Source: Zygnema cylindricum
Taxonomy: Eukaryota; Streptophyta; Zygnematophyceae; Zygnematales; Zygnemataceae
Length of the DNA: 43,939 nucleotides
Direction: 5' to 3'
Assembly: GCA_037447655.1 (NCBI GenBank)
Contig: JBBHKE010003069.1
Coordinates: 169,836-213,774 of the forward strand
Position 1 is the first letter of the stretch. Every line of letters starts with the position of its first letter. The translations under genes were made by a program, and so were the position numbers. The notes below the pieces were generated by a model. The model worked only from the letters and a program-made list of their open reading frames with translations. It made no database searches and was not told where the DNA came from. Shown here piece after piece: positions 1 to 10,492 of the stretch.

Positions 1-650
1 AAGCCTTCATAAAATTTTAGTTTCTGAATCCTCTACTTGTTATGTAACACCCTCAAGTCTAAGTCTCTTCCTCCTTGCCTCTATAATTCAATTCGGTTCT
101 TGTTATACGTTTTCTCCATGAACTTTCTAAACCCAAAAATCTAACTTCACTGCCCCCCAATGTATTTTTTTCGGATTGCTACAATACCGACTAACCACGC
201 TCACTGCGGCACTAATGTCTGGCCGAGTACCGACACTCAAATACATTAAGCTTCCGACCGTCTCCCTATACATCAACGTCGGGACTTTTAACAAAATTAG
301 AAAGCTTATCACGAGGATCAAAGGGAGTTCCAAGTGGCTTTCAATCTAAAAACCCAAATCTTTCAAGTACCTCTTTTGCATATTGTTCTTGGCTTAACTT
401 AATATCTCCGTTCCTCCTTCTCTGAATCTGAACTCCCACAATGTATTGTTCATCTCCTAAGTCTTTGATTTTAAAATACTTCCGAAATTCAATCTTTAAT
501 CCTCCAAGTAAATCCAAGTTGTGAGAGATAGAAATGAAATCATCTACGTAAACACTGAAAATTACCATGTCCCTACCTTCTCCCCGAATATACACTCCAC
601 AATTTGCAATAAGCCTCCTAAATCCTAAAATTAGTAAGACCTTGTGAAGC
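1..650 (-). pseudogene. copia A, 3' part: reverse transcriptase end and start of RNase H (truncated by window edge)
   Basis: The minus strand encodes Ty1/copia reverse transcriptase. The frame at 341-595 carries the catalytic motif YVDD followed by KIDDLGD-type text (here KIKDLGDEQYIVG). The frame at 127-333 carries the connection segment with GSLMYLSVGTRPDISAAV. Beyond about 130 toward position 1 the frame is broken by stops and the RNase H part is barely recognisable. This is the downstream half of the copia whose upstream half lies at 7398-9010; gypsy 1 sits between them. If the insert is ignored, the reading frame passes from one half to the other without a break, so the frame was open here when gypsy 1 arrived. 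The copia 3' LTR would lie outside the window. Confidence 0.9.
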
Positions 651-655
651 TTATG
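651..655. repeat. Target-site duplication TTATG, left copy
   Basis: TTATG lies directly before the gypsy 1 5' LTR and is repeated exactly at 7393-7397 directly after the 3' LTR. A 5-bp duplication is normal for LTR retrotransposon integration. Confidence 0.93.
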
Positions 656-1146
656 TGTAAGAGGGTTACAAGGTTGAGTACTTAGTGGCTAGAAAGTAGA
701 CTACTATAGTTGCAGTTACAGAATAGCGCAGCTGCGATTCCAGATTACCGCAACATAGCAGCATAGCAACTTAGTAGAATGACGTAGCCGAGCATAGCAA
801 CATTGCGTAGCAGGATAGCAACGCCGCGGAAAGTAGATTTTACCGTATAGTTATAGAAGAATATTGTGGATAGATCTCGGTTGACCGCGAAGGTCCACGT
901 GTACATTTGTACAATATTGGGTTGATTAGCACTTAGTTTAAATAGTGAGACAGACGTAGTACAAGACACACACTTTGAGTAGACCTTCGCAGCGAGCGCC
1001 AAATTTTGTAATCCTCTCTTGAGTAATAAAGCGCAATCTTGTCTGTTATTCCTGTGTGCGCCTGCTGTTGCTACGGGAAGATCTTTGGAGCTTTCCACCA
1101 TGCATGGTGGTGTATTGCTCTGCCTATAATCCCTGTCCCGTTTACA
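656..1146 (+). repeat. Gypsy 1 5' LTR
   Basis: It begins TGTAAG and ends TTTACA. It aligns along its whole length with 6903-7392, with scattered substitutions and a one-base length difference. It contains a G-box CACGTG at 896-901. The start was set by the TG after the TTATG duplication, the end by CA one base before the PBS. Confidence 0.93.
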
Positions 1147-1147
1147 C

Positions 1148-1159
1148 TTGTATCGGAGC
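1148..1159 (+). other. Primer-binding site for the tRNA-iMet 3' end
   Basis: TTGTATCGGAGC follows the LTR after one base. It matches the classic plant PBS TGGTATCAGAGC (complement of the initiator tRNA-Met 3' end) at 10 of 12 positions. This is conventional priming, unlike the other families in the window. Confidence 0.8.
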
Positions 1160-1180
1160 TATTCCCCGTGACCCGACAGC

Positions 1181-2128
1181 ATGGACGAACACGGCGTATC
1201 TACTACAGAAATGTTAGCGCAAGTTCTTAGGGAGCTAGAAAGTGTGACATTACAGAATGCGCAGCTGAGCAACACCGTTGCAGCTTTATAATCTCGTCTC
1301 GGTGAGCGACCTCATGGAGGCATGGAGAGAGACTCCAGGAGACAGAAATTACGACTTCCCGACGAGTTCAACCCCGCAAGACACATGAACCTGGACACAT
1401 GGCTATTCTCTGTTGTGAATTATCTCGAGAATTTTCCTAGCCTGTCGGAACGAGAGAAGATTCACTACGAGGGTGGTCTTCTTAAGGGGGCTGCGAGTGC
1501 ATGGTGGAGGACATTGGTGGAGAGTGATGAGATACTGACGGTTTGGGCTCTCTTCGTTCAATTCCTCCGAGACACCTGGCAGCCTGTTAATACGGTTAAC
1601 GCTACACGAGATAAGATCGCAGTGTTGAAGTAACAAACTTCGGTGTTGGAGTTTACGCAACGATTTTTGGAGTGTAACGTTCAAATACCTATGATGACGG
1701 AAGAGGAAGCTGTGGATCGCTATGTGAAGGGGCTCAAATCCTTTATTCGTAGGGATGTGGAACAATGGCTCGCTCGGGAAAGCACAACTTCTAGTCTCTC
1801 AACAATCATTCAGTTTGCTGAGCGGACCGATTCAGTCGACTTTACCCTCCGACGACCTTTTCATTTTGGGTCGAGTAGCGCTGGAGGGGGTCGTCGAGAC
1901 GATGGTCCAACCCCCATGGAGCTTGGCGCAATTAATGAGGATAGGGAAGCAGTCAACCTCCTGCGGAGAAAGAAGATAACTACCAAGACCAAGACCAATG
2001 ACTTATCCCCCGAGGAAATCCAGCGGAGGAGGCAAAATGGCCTATGTTTCCAGTGCGGTTCTCCCGATCATATGGCTCGAGAGTGTCCAAACGGAAAGGT
2101 CCCAAAAAGGGAAAACTTACCGTTATGA
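1181..2128 (+). pseudogene. Gypsy 1 gag
   Basis: Gag forms the virus-like particle and binds the element RNA. ATG at 1181 is the first in frame after the PBS. The frame is broken only by TAA at 1289-1291 and TAA at 1631-1633. The capsid-like part includes WLFSVVNYLENFP and GAASAWWRTL, typical of Ty3/gypsy gag. A CCHC zinc knuckle (CFQCGSPDHMARECP) lies at about 2045-2089 near the C terminus. The frame ends at TGA 2126-2128 and overlaps the pol frame by about 85 bases; a slippery heptamer lies in the overlap. Apart from the two stops the length of about 315 codons is normal for this family. Confidence 0.88.
2101..2107 (+). promoter_or_regulatory. Candidate -1 ribosomal frameshift heptamer CCCAAAA
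   Basis: Read in the gag frame this is C-CCA-AAA, a perfect X-XXY-YYZ slippery heptamer. It lies inside the gag/pol overlap, about 20 bases before the gag stop. Slipping back one base here enters exactly the frame used by protease, RT, RNase H and integrase from here to past 5000. A downstream pseudoknot was not established by eye. Confidence 0.6.
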
Positions 2129-5100
2129 GGTTAGCCGATGAAGGAGGAGACCCTTTGATATTTCGGGGTCAAATAACAGTGAGTGCTGCTAACTTCATGG
2201 TGGACTCCGGAGCATCGTGGAACTTCATTAACAAGGCGACGGTGAAAAGATTGAAACTCCCTCTTGTGGTGCTACAGCATCATCAGTCGGTACAATTGAT
2301 GAGTTACACCTAATTAGACGAACTCAAAAAGCAAATCGCGGAGTTGGTCGAAGCCGGAGCAATAGAACCAAGCAAGTCACCGTATGGAGCCCCCGTCCTT
2401 TTCGTGAATAAAAAAGATGGAGGTCTCTGTATGTGTGTGGACTACCGAGCGCTAAACAAGTTAACGATCAAGAATGCATACCCTTTACCGAAAATAGACA
2501 AATTGTTAGACCGACTTCGAGGTGCTAAATATTTCTCAAAGATAGATCTGCGGAGCGGCTATCACTAGATTAGAATTGCTGACGAGGATGTGGAAAAGAT
2601 GGCGTTTAGAACTCGGTATGGTCATTTCCAGTTACGGGTAATGCCGATTGGGATAACCAATGCGCCGGCGACTTTGATGCATCTGATGAACTCCATCTTT
2701 CGACAATATCTGGACGCATTTGTAATCATCTTTTTAGACGACATCTTGGTGTATAGCAGAACATTGGAGGAACACATGAAGCACCTACGAACTGTCCTAC
2801 AAGTCCTTCGGGAGAATAAGTTGTACGTAAAGAGGAGCAAATGTGACTTCTTGAAGGAGAAAATTGATTTTTTGGGCCATGTGGTGAGCCGGGACGGAAT
2901 CGCAGTAGATCCGCACAAAACAAAGGCAATGGAGGAGTGGCCGCAGCCGGTGAACATTACGGAGTTACGGAGCTTTCTGGGTTTATGCTCCTATTATCGA
3001 CGATTTGTTGAAGGTTTCGCCAAAATCGCTGCACCACTCACGGAATTACTTAAGAATGACGTGCCCTACGAGTGGAAATCGGCGCAAGGGGCAACTTTCA
3101 ACACGCTAAAGGAACGGTTGGTTACCGCCCCTGTGTTAGCTGTTCCCAACCCGAACCTACTTTGGACAATAATTACAGACGCTAACGATACGGCTATATG
3201 AGCGATCATAATGCAAGATCACGGGAAAGGCCTAAAACCCATTGCCTAGGACAGTCGAAAACTAAAGGCAGCGGAGTTTAACTAGGCCACCCATGAAAAG
3301 GAAACAATTGCGATTATGAATGCGCTAAAGGTTTGGAAATGTTACATTCAAGGGAAGCGGATCAAAATTATCACGGATCACCACGCCTTGCAGTACCTAC
3401 AAACACATCCGAAATTGTCCAAGAAACAAGTGCGCTCGATGACATTTCTCTAGACCTTCGGGCCGGAACTTGTCATTGAATACAAACCGGACAAGACGAA
3501 TCCGGCAAATGCGCTGTCGAGAAGACCCGGAGTCGCTGCTCCAGTGACGGAGCAACAATCGCACACATCGCAGGATGTCGACGTTAGCTCGGGGAAGAAG
3601 AACACCGCAGCGACGACCACAACGCAAGATCCGAAACTTAGCGCAATCACCAGTACAGTGCAAGTGGACAAGCAGTGGCTAAGTAGAATCAAGGCAGCAT
3701 ATGACGACGACGAGAAATTACGATAACTGATAAAACGGAAGGAATTGGTTCGGACCGCCAATGGTATGTGGCAATACAGACCAAGTAAAACAGCGAGACT
3801 TTACGTACTGACAAACCATGAGCTACGGCATTTGATAATGAAATTTTGTCATGATTAACCACTCAGTGGACACTTCGGCCGGGATAAAACAACCGCAAGT
3901 GTCGCTAAGGCGTATTATTGGCCAAACATGACTCGGGACATTGCGGAGTATGTTCGGACGTGTGACTCTTGTAATCGAAACAAAGCGGAATCGGGTCACC
4001 AAGGTCTGTTGCAACCCCTTTCGATACCATCTGTTCCTTAGGAAGCGATTTCGATGGACTTCATCGTTGCTCTCCCGTTAACCTGGGAAGGTTATGACTC
4101 TATCTTTGTCGTTGTGGATTACCTGACAAAAATGGCTCATTTCTTACCCACGACAACCACCGCCACAGCGCGAGATGTGGCAGACTTATTCTTTCGGGAG
4201 ATATTGCGCCATCACGGACTCCCAAAGAGGATCGTCAGCGACCGAGATCGGAAATTTGTGAGTCATTTTTTGAGGGGTCAGTCTGAGCTATGTGGAACGC
4301 AACTGGCGATGTCCACAACTTACCACCCTCAAACGGATGGTCAAACTGAAAGGGTGAATCGAACATTGGCGGAGGCGTTACGGGCTTATGTTTTGGTGCA
4401 CCAAACGAATTGGGTAAACCATCTAACAACGATTGAGGTGGCGTACAACACTGCGGTGCACTCGTCCACAAATGCTACGCCATTTTCCCTCAATGGACGA
4501 CAGCCCACTCTTCCCCAAAACTTATTGGTCGCAGATTGCCCTACGCCGGCAGCTCTGGATTTTGTCACAACGTTGCAAGGTAACCTGGAAATGGCAGCGA
4601 AGGCGCTCCAGCTGGCAAAGGATCGTCAAAAGTCGCAAGCGGACTCCCAACGGAATGAAATCGTTTTTCGCGTGGGTGATAAGGTTCGCCTTAATATGGC
4701 AAACCTCTCCTTACTGGCCCCCCTGTCTAAGAAATTGGCACTGAAATTCACGTGCCCTTTCACGATTCTGTCACGTGTAGGAGAGGTGGCTTATAAGTTG
4801 GATATTCCGACGGACTGGCATATCCACAATGTCTTCCATGTTTCCCAGCTTAAACCATTCAGAGACCGTGATTCGATGTTTCGTAATCGACGACAACATA
4901 ATCCTTTACACCTCGTTCACGGTACCTCGGATGAGTATGAGGTGGAGAAGATCCTTCAGTTGCGCCGCTCTCGGAATTCGAACTCCAGCCAATTTCTCGT
5001 GCGTTGGAGGGGCTACGACGCTGGGGATGACTCTTAGGTGAACGAGGAGGATTTGCATTCTCCTGAGTTGCTGCTCCGGTTTCCGATGAGTGGGGACACT
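2108..5100 (+). pseudogene. Gypsy 1 pol: protease, RT, RNase H, integrase, chromodomain
   Basis: All domains lie in one frame. The protease starts with MVDSGASWNFI (DSGA active site, about 2197). RT spans about 2330-3000 with [20 protein letters not shown] and the catalytic FLDDILVYS. RNase H spans about 3150-3530 ([19 protein letters not shown]). Integrase spans about 3830-4830, with an HHCC zinc region (CDSCNRNK), MDFIVALP, SDRDRKFVSHF and HPQTDGQTERVNRTL. A chromodomain (SQFLVRWRGYDAGDDS) lies at about 4930-5080. In-frame stops include 2311-2313, 2566-2568, 3199-3201, 3724-3726 and 5035-5037; those at conserved Gln or Trp positions fit CAR or TGG transitions. Only about 30 codons separate the protease active site from RT, so the rest of protease and the linker are deleted in frame. 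Confidence 0.92.
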
Positions 5101-5579
5101 CAACTTCACTGGAAGGGCAATCGCAGCGGCCGCGGCAAAGGATCGAATCGCAGTGTCGCAACCATCGCAATTATATTAGGGACGCGGCGAAGAAATGCAA
5201 CGACGAGGTTACCTCACTTCTCCGATAGAGCGGCGCAGCCACCGCAGCGCAGCATGGATACAATACCATCAGAGGAACTCAGCCCCACTCCTGCGCGGAC
5301 AAGAAAGCACAATGGCGCAATCGTGTTTCACCACATTGGTGACAACGAACCCTCGGTTTTGCCGCAGCAGCGCAGTTTTATAACTGTTGGATGCTGCGAT
5401 ACCCTCGCACACTGCGACGCTTCACAGAGTCCAAAGGTGAAAGCCTCGACCCTCTGTAATAAAGCCGCCATCCGCTCTCGCGCCCAGCCTAGTCCAAGCA
5501 GCTTAGAGGTGCTTCACTCTGCACAGCCAGCTTACCCTCCCTTCTCGCATTACCGAAATTATCCAATGCCACAACGTCC
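5101..5579 (+). other. Open tail after the gypsy 1 chromodomain
   Basis: The pol frame stays open from the chromodomain to the stop after about 5628. The predicted sequence is rich in Arg, Ser and Pro and shows no domain I recognise. It could be a genuine C-terminal tail of integrase or untranslated spacer before ORF3. GC-rich composition alone could keep the frame open. Confidence 0.35.
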
Positions 5580-6862
5580 ATGGCATCGTCGTCTTCTCCA
5601 CCGCCAAAAAGACAAAGACTGGTACAAGTAGGGCGAGAAGATGAACCCCGCCCAGATAGATTGTTAGAGGCGGCAGAGGCCATGGTAGAGGAAGACAACA
5701 GGAAGGAGGTAGAGGCAGTCCCTGAATCAGAGGAGACAACTAGTTAAAGGGCAGGCCCAGCGGAGACCAGCAGAGGAGAGGGGTCAAAAAATTCACAAGA
5801 CCCCGAGTTTAACCCAATCCAGGAAGGGGATTAGGAGGATGAAGAAGACCATGTGATTTCGGATGCGGAGGAGCCGGAACAGGAACCGACACCCCCGCAA
5901 ATTGAGGAGCGCGCCTCTGATCTGGGGGTAATGAGGGACCCTAATAGGGAGAGCACCGCGGACGAGCAGTCCTCGAAAAGCTCGGAGAAGAAGGCGGAAT
6001 CAAAATACCCTAGTGATGACGAGGTTTTTCTCCTCGGAAGGGAAAGAGGGGAGACGGACAGGGAAAGCGTGTTGGAGGAAGAAATCCCCGATTGTCTCTT
6101 TCCATCTCTCATAGACACTCGGCATCCAGACCCTACTTTCAGCTTCGCCAAGCGCTTGTACTGGGACCCTTCGGAGTGGCCTGCAACGTGGCGCACAGGA
6201 AAACCTGGGGACCCTATCTATATCCCCACCGACGTGCCGTCACACCCAGCCTCGAATTTCATGAGGACGAAGGACCTAGGGAACAACCATAAGGTTTATG
6301 TACAACTAAACCCTCGTGCCTTGCCATTCGTGGAGGGAGTGGAAGAGAACTATGGTACAGGGTGCATGTTCCCGGGTTACTCCGCCGTTACCACCCGTGG
6401 GATGTTTGTCTGCATGACATCATCTCCCGGGCGGAGGTTACACCCGAGGTACGGGCACTCAAGTTGGCCCGGAAGAACGCTCTTCAGCGGGCTCGAGCCG
6501 CCAAGAAACACATCTCCTTCAAATTAGGGAAAGTACCACGGTGGGAACCGGCAGAGCACGTGGCGGAGAGAGAATATCAAGCCGAGGAACTCGAATCTCC
6601 AGAATCTCCTACACCAGAAGGATCTGTACCGTCGATCGCCCTGGCACTACCCGAGGCAACAGCTGATGCACCGGAAGAAAGGGAAGACCGGGTTCGGGAG
6701 CGAATCACTCGGAGGCGCTTGGCAGCGGCGGACAATCATATTGCGCTGTTGGAGACACGTTGCGAGCTGCTCCAGAATCAATTTGACACCCTATGACAGG
6801 AATTCGAGGAGTACCGTGAGGAAACATACGGCATGCTCCGGAAATTACAGTACCGTGAGTGA
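5580..6862 (+). pseudogene. Gypsy 1 ORF3: acidic and coiled-coil protein of unknown function
   Basis: This is a third coding region on the element's sense strand, between pol and the 3' LTR. ATG at 5580 opens a frame starting MASSSSPPPKRQRLVQVG, which resembles a short basic nuclear-type signal. A long Glu/Asp/Ser-rich acidic part follows, then a compact region near 6120-6350 (SFAKRLYWDPSEWPATW). After a probable one-base frameshift near 6350-6400 the text becomes charged and helical (VRALKLARKNALQRARAAKKH; LETRCELLQNQ) and ends at TGA 6860-6862. In-frame stops occur near 5745, 5832 and 6794. I see no signal peptide or membrane segment, so it is not env-like. Intact length would be about 425 residues. 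I do not recognise the family. Confidence 0.6.
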
Positions 6863-6887
6863 AAAAAGTTCAGCGGGACGCTGAATC

Positions 6888-6902
6888 CTTAGTGGGAGGC
6901 AC
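6888..6902 (+). other. Gypsy 1 polypurine tract
   Basis: A purine-rich stretch (AGTGGGAGGCA) lies directly before the TG of the 3' LTR, in the position of the plus-strand primer. Confidence 0.65.
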
Positions 6903-7392
6903 TGACACAGGGTTACAAGGTTGAGTACTTAGTGGTAGAAAGTAGGCTGCTATAGTTGCGGTTGCAGAACAACGCAGCTGCGATTCCAGATAGGCGCAAC
7001 ATAGCAGCATAGCAACTTAGTAGAATGACGTAGCGCAGCTTAGCAACGCTTCATAGCAGTATAGCAACGCCGCGGAAAGTAGATTTTATTGTATAGTTCT
7101 AGAAGAATATTGTAGATAGATCTCGTTTGACCGCGAAGGTCCACGTGTACATTTGAACAATATTGGGTTGACTAGCAATTAGTTTAAATAGTGAGACAGA
7201 CGTAGTACGAGACACACTCTTTGAGTAGACCTTCGCAGCGAACGCCAAATTTTGTAATCCTCTCTTGAGTAAAAAAGCGCAATCTTGTCTGTTATTGCTG
7301 TGTGTGCTTGCTGTTGCTACGTGAAGATCTTTGGAGCTTTCCGTTGTGCATGGTGGTGTATTGCTGTGCCTATAATCCTTGTCCCTTTTACA
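6903..7392 (+). repeat. Gypsy 1 3' LTR
   Basis: It begins TGACAC and ends TTTACA, followed by the TTATG duplication at 7393-7397. It is collinear with 656-1146. The G-box CACGTG is retained at 7142-7147. Confidence 0.93.
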
Positions 7393-7397
7393 TTATG

Positions 7398-9010
7398 GTT
7401 CCATGTTCTTGGTGCCTGCTTCAAACCATACAAAGCCTTCAACAACCTCCATACTTTTCCATTCTTTCCAGGAACTCCTTCTGGAATTTTCATATACACC
7501 TCCTCTTCTAATTCTCCATTTAAAAAAGTTGTCTCTACATCCATCTGTTGGATATGCATTCCTTCCGCCGCCGCCATTGCAATAATTGCTCGCAAAAAAT
7601 CAAACTTAACCACACGAGCAAAAGTCTCAGAATAATCGATACCGTCGTTGTGCTGAAAGCCTTTACATACTAACCGCGCCATATACTTAAGAATTTCTTC
7701 TGAAGCTCCCGTCTTTGTCTTAAAAATCCACTTTGCGTCAATCGCCTTCTTACCAACCGGTAAATCTACCTCTTCAAAACACCCATTCAATTTTACAGAA
7801 TTAAATTCTTTGATAAACGCCGGTTTCCACTTCTCCTCCCATTCGTCCGAGTCTCGAGCCTCTTGGTATGATTGAGGATCCGCCGGACGATTTTCTGTAA
7901 TTGCCTTTTATAAGAGAAAGGATTCCGCCCTTCTTTCTCTAATTTCGGAAATTGCCCTCTAGTAGCTGGTTTGCTTTTTGTATGACTGTCTAGGTGAAAA
8001 TCCTTCCGGTGCCTTCCTTTTAGTGGATCTTTTACTTCTCCGTACGTCATCTGCAAATTCTTTATCCAAATCACTGTTCTCAATCTTGTCATCATCCTCC
8101 TTCTCTAAGGTTGTCTCTTCTGATGTCACGTTGTCAATGCCTGTGGGTGATTCTCTAATGACCTTGTCTCCTTGTGATTTGGTGCCGCTAAGCTTAGGTG
8201 TCAAAACTTTCTCTAAAGGTTTCTCTACAAATCGCACTTTTTTTTTCATCCCTACCTCTGACAAAACTTCGTCCTCTTCCTCCTCCTCTCTAGTGAACTT
8301 CTCATAATGCCTTTCCTCCTCATAATCTTGAGCTCGTTTGGACTCATTAGCTCCTTTCACCATCTATTCCAAGTTCTCATTAAACTCCACATTTCTAGAC
8401 TCTTTAACCCTTCTAGTGAGTGGGTTGTAAATCCAATACAGCATTGAGTTCTCACTATATCCCACAAAATATCCTTCCCATGACCGTGCAGCAAACTTTC
8501 CCTCCCGATTTCTTTCCTCTATGTATCCCATAGCCTCACATCCCCAAATCCTTAAGTGTTTTACCGTAGGTGTTTGTCCACTCAAAAGTTCCTCCGGTGT
8601 TTTGTTGCCCAAAGCGGAATTTATTCTCCTGTTGGTAATATGGTTAGCTGCCCTGATTACTTCTCCCTAAAGATGATCCGTGAGTTTCGTCGTATGGAGC
8701 ATGGCTCGTACCATTTCTTGCAATGTCCGATTCTTCCTCTCTACAATTCCATTCGATTGTGGGGCATAAGGAGCAGTGAACTACTGCTTAATCCCCGTCT
8801 CTTTACAGAAATCAGCGAAAGCAAGAAATTCACCTCCTCGGTCTGAGCGTACCGCCTTTACCTGCCTCCCACTTTCCCTCTCAACCATGACCACAAAGTC
8901 TTTAAATGTTTCAAGAGCGTCTGACTTAGCTTTTAAAAGATATACCCATGTCTTTATGTTGAAATCATCAACTATCACCATAATGTCCTTATTTTTTCCA
9001 ATGGTTAGCG
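7398..9010 (-). pseudogene. copia A, 5' part of pol: integrase core to N-terminal reverse transcriptase
   Basis: Read on the minus strand from 9010 down. The integrase core begins near 8990 with MVIVDDFNIKTWVYLLK and VRSDRGGEF, then APYAPQSNGIVERKNRTL, which supplies the DDE triad. The integrase C-terminal part (PEELLSGQTP, LRIWGCEAMGYI) spans 8364-8612. A charged linker covers about 7960-8363. RT starts near 7790 (KKAIDAKWIFKTK, HIQQMDVETTFLNGELEEEVYM) and reaches LKALYGLKQAPRTWN at the gypsy 1 junction. Single TAG stops fall at expected Gln and Trp positions in integrase (between 8612 and 8785), and small frameshifts occur around 7790-7960. Gag, protease and the integrase zinc region are missing: the element is cut off at 9010 by repeat R. 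Confidence 0.9.
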
Positions 9011-9296
9011 TGCCCGAGAATCCCTAAGGAAGGGCCCACAGCCCGGGGTTGTTGGCCTCGGATTCCTGCAAAGAACCCCCCCCCCCCCAAATGCGAAAGG
9101 CTTCCCATAATAATGATCATGCCCCTTGCTGACCCCCCATCCTTCCCATAGATATGCATGCAAAGATAGGAGACACACCGGAACCGGGAGTAAGAGAAAG
9201 TGCATGGGGGGGGGGGGCGAAAAGATCTCCTTTCCCCCTTCCTTTTCCATTAGGCCAGGGAAAGGGATTTGGGTTCTCAGTAGTCAAGTCGGTCCA
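9011..9296 (-). repeat. Repeat R, copy a (~287 bp, LTR-like ends)
   Basis: On the minus strand it begins TGGACC and ends CGGGCA. It is repeated in the same orientation at 10493-10779, and the two copies flank LTR-X at 9304-10481. It contains long homopolymer runs (C near 9077-9090, G near 9206-9218). It carries no recognisable coding sequence. Confidence 0.8.
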
Positions 9297-9303
9297 CGAA
9301 CTT

Positions 9304-10481
9304 TGTACTTATTCACGGGAAGTCTATAGCATTTGTTCCCTCAAAACCCACTGTTTTGATACAAGGAAGTGGCAGTTTTACTCTGGGGAGTTCACGCCGA
9401 AGCAAAAGAAACTACAAGCCAATACACAAATGCACTACCACGTGGACACATAGAAATATATAGGAATGGTTGTTTCAAATTTAACAATATCACCTTGTCC
9501 ACAGAAAAAAAATATATGATGGAAGATATAAAAGATGGCGAAGCAAGATAACATACCCCGACAATTTACGAGGACAAAGAGACAAGGGCGAACTCTCTCC
9601 CGATGGTAGTGCAAATAGGTATGGTACTCATTTAACCCTCGGTGTTCGCAGTTCGGAACCGACCAGACTCTTCTCAGTTTCAAGCAGCGAAAGATCCAAA
9701 AATCACCCAAAGGGACGATAGTGCCAACTACCAGCCCGAACTATGATTCCCACAATGGACATATCCAAAACAAATATGGCAATAGAGTCAAACAAAACAA
9801 AGATTCTTCTAAAAGAATGTTTGTTGGATTTTCTGAGGGTTTTCACAGGAGATAGTATTGAAAAGCAACCTGTCTCCTCTGGCCCCTAGTGCCTTATACA
9901 GCAAAAGCTTGTCCAGTTTCAGGTCAAAAAGTCAAACCTACACTATTAACAAATGAGCGGCCAGCATCGGCAACGGAACTGACATAAGACAAAGTAATGT
10001 GTACTACACTTGGGGCAAAAAGTTGGACCTCTGACTACGGCTAGATCCGCGGACGGAAGTTATTATTTGTTCCATAGTTTGTAAGACAAAGTACTAAAAG
10101 GACACGGAAGTGCCAAGCTTTGACTTAATGTCATAAATGAACCACTGGTAAGCTGAACCTGAACTGAATTGCTACAGACAGCTAATACCATAATCTAGAT
10201 TACATTCTGGAAGTCTACGTGGCAATCCACAATGTACCCCCCACCAGGGCTGGTGGAAGCTAGTGCTATGAAGCGGAACTGCAATCTTTCAGACGGTAGA
10301 ACTTTGTCGTCCGGCCTCTGTTAGGCACGAAATAAAGTGCGTCTTGTTTCGTAGAGGAAATACTATAATCCTTTTGGATTTTTGTGTTTGCTTCTCCGTA
10401 ATCTGAGAACAGTACGGGTAGGAAGGGTACAGAAATCCTTGGTAATAAAAAAGGGTGCCTGAAAAGCACTCGAGCTTGACA
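9304..10481 (-). repeat. LTR-X, left copy (1178 bp)
   Basis: It is collinear with 20899-22076 (also 1178 bp) and with 30179-30492 plus 36721-37582. On the sense (minus) strand it begins TGTCAAGCTC and ends AATAAGTACA. It contains a TATAAGG box (9892-9898), the mRNA-start segment complementary to the leader of the D1 element (9855-9877), and a palindromic G-box in CCACGTGG (9439-9444). No gene lies here. It sits downstream of the gypsy D coding region but is separated from it by repeat R copy b. Confidence 0.85.
9892..9898 (-). promoter_or_regulatory. LTR-X TATA box, left copy
   Basis: TATAAGG on the sense strand, conserved in all three LTR-X copies at the same distance (about 20 bases) upstream of the self-complementary start segment. 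Confidence 0.65.
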
Positions 10482-10492
10482 GCTGTCGATCG

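Larger units (their letters stand above)
656..7392 (+). mobile_element. Gypsy 1: complete-length Ty3/gypsy chromovirus with extra 3' ORF
   Basis: The element is 6737 bp and runs 5' LTR, tRNA-iMet type PBS, gag, protease-RT-RNase H-integrase-chromodomain, a further ORF, polypurine tract and 3' LTR. It is bounded by a perfect TTATG duplication and inserted in the reverse transcriptase of copia A. The order RT, RNase H, integrase is that of Ty3/gypsy (Metaviridae), and the C-terminal chromodomain places it among the chromoviruses. Gag is in one frame and all of pol in another, with only point stops inside each. Coding capacity is lost, although both LTRs remain clearly alike. Confidence 0.95.

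Noticed and set aside
1181-5100. Many in-frame TAG/TAA at Gln and Trp positions, suggesting a reassigned genetic code
   Set aside because: Stops also replace Trp, Arg, Ser, Gly and Leu positions, and TGA is included. CAR, CGA and TGG are the only codons that become stops by simple C-to-T or G-to-A transitions, so decay explains the pattern. Copia B shows long frames with few stops.
5580-6862. ORF3 of gypsy 1 as an envelope gene
   Set aside because: It stands at the env position, but there is no signal peptide, no membrane segment and no Cys-rich ectodomain; the protein is acidic and helical.
9077-9218. Homopolymer runs of C and G as a structured or regulatory element
   Set aside because: Run lengths differ between the two R copies and such runs are prone to slippage and sequencing error.
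10266-10469. Short open frames inside LTR-X
   Set aside because: They are not conserved in frame among the three LTR-X copies and lie in noncoding LTR sequence.
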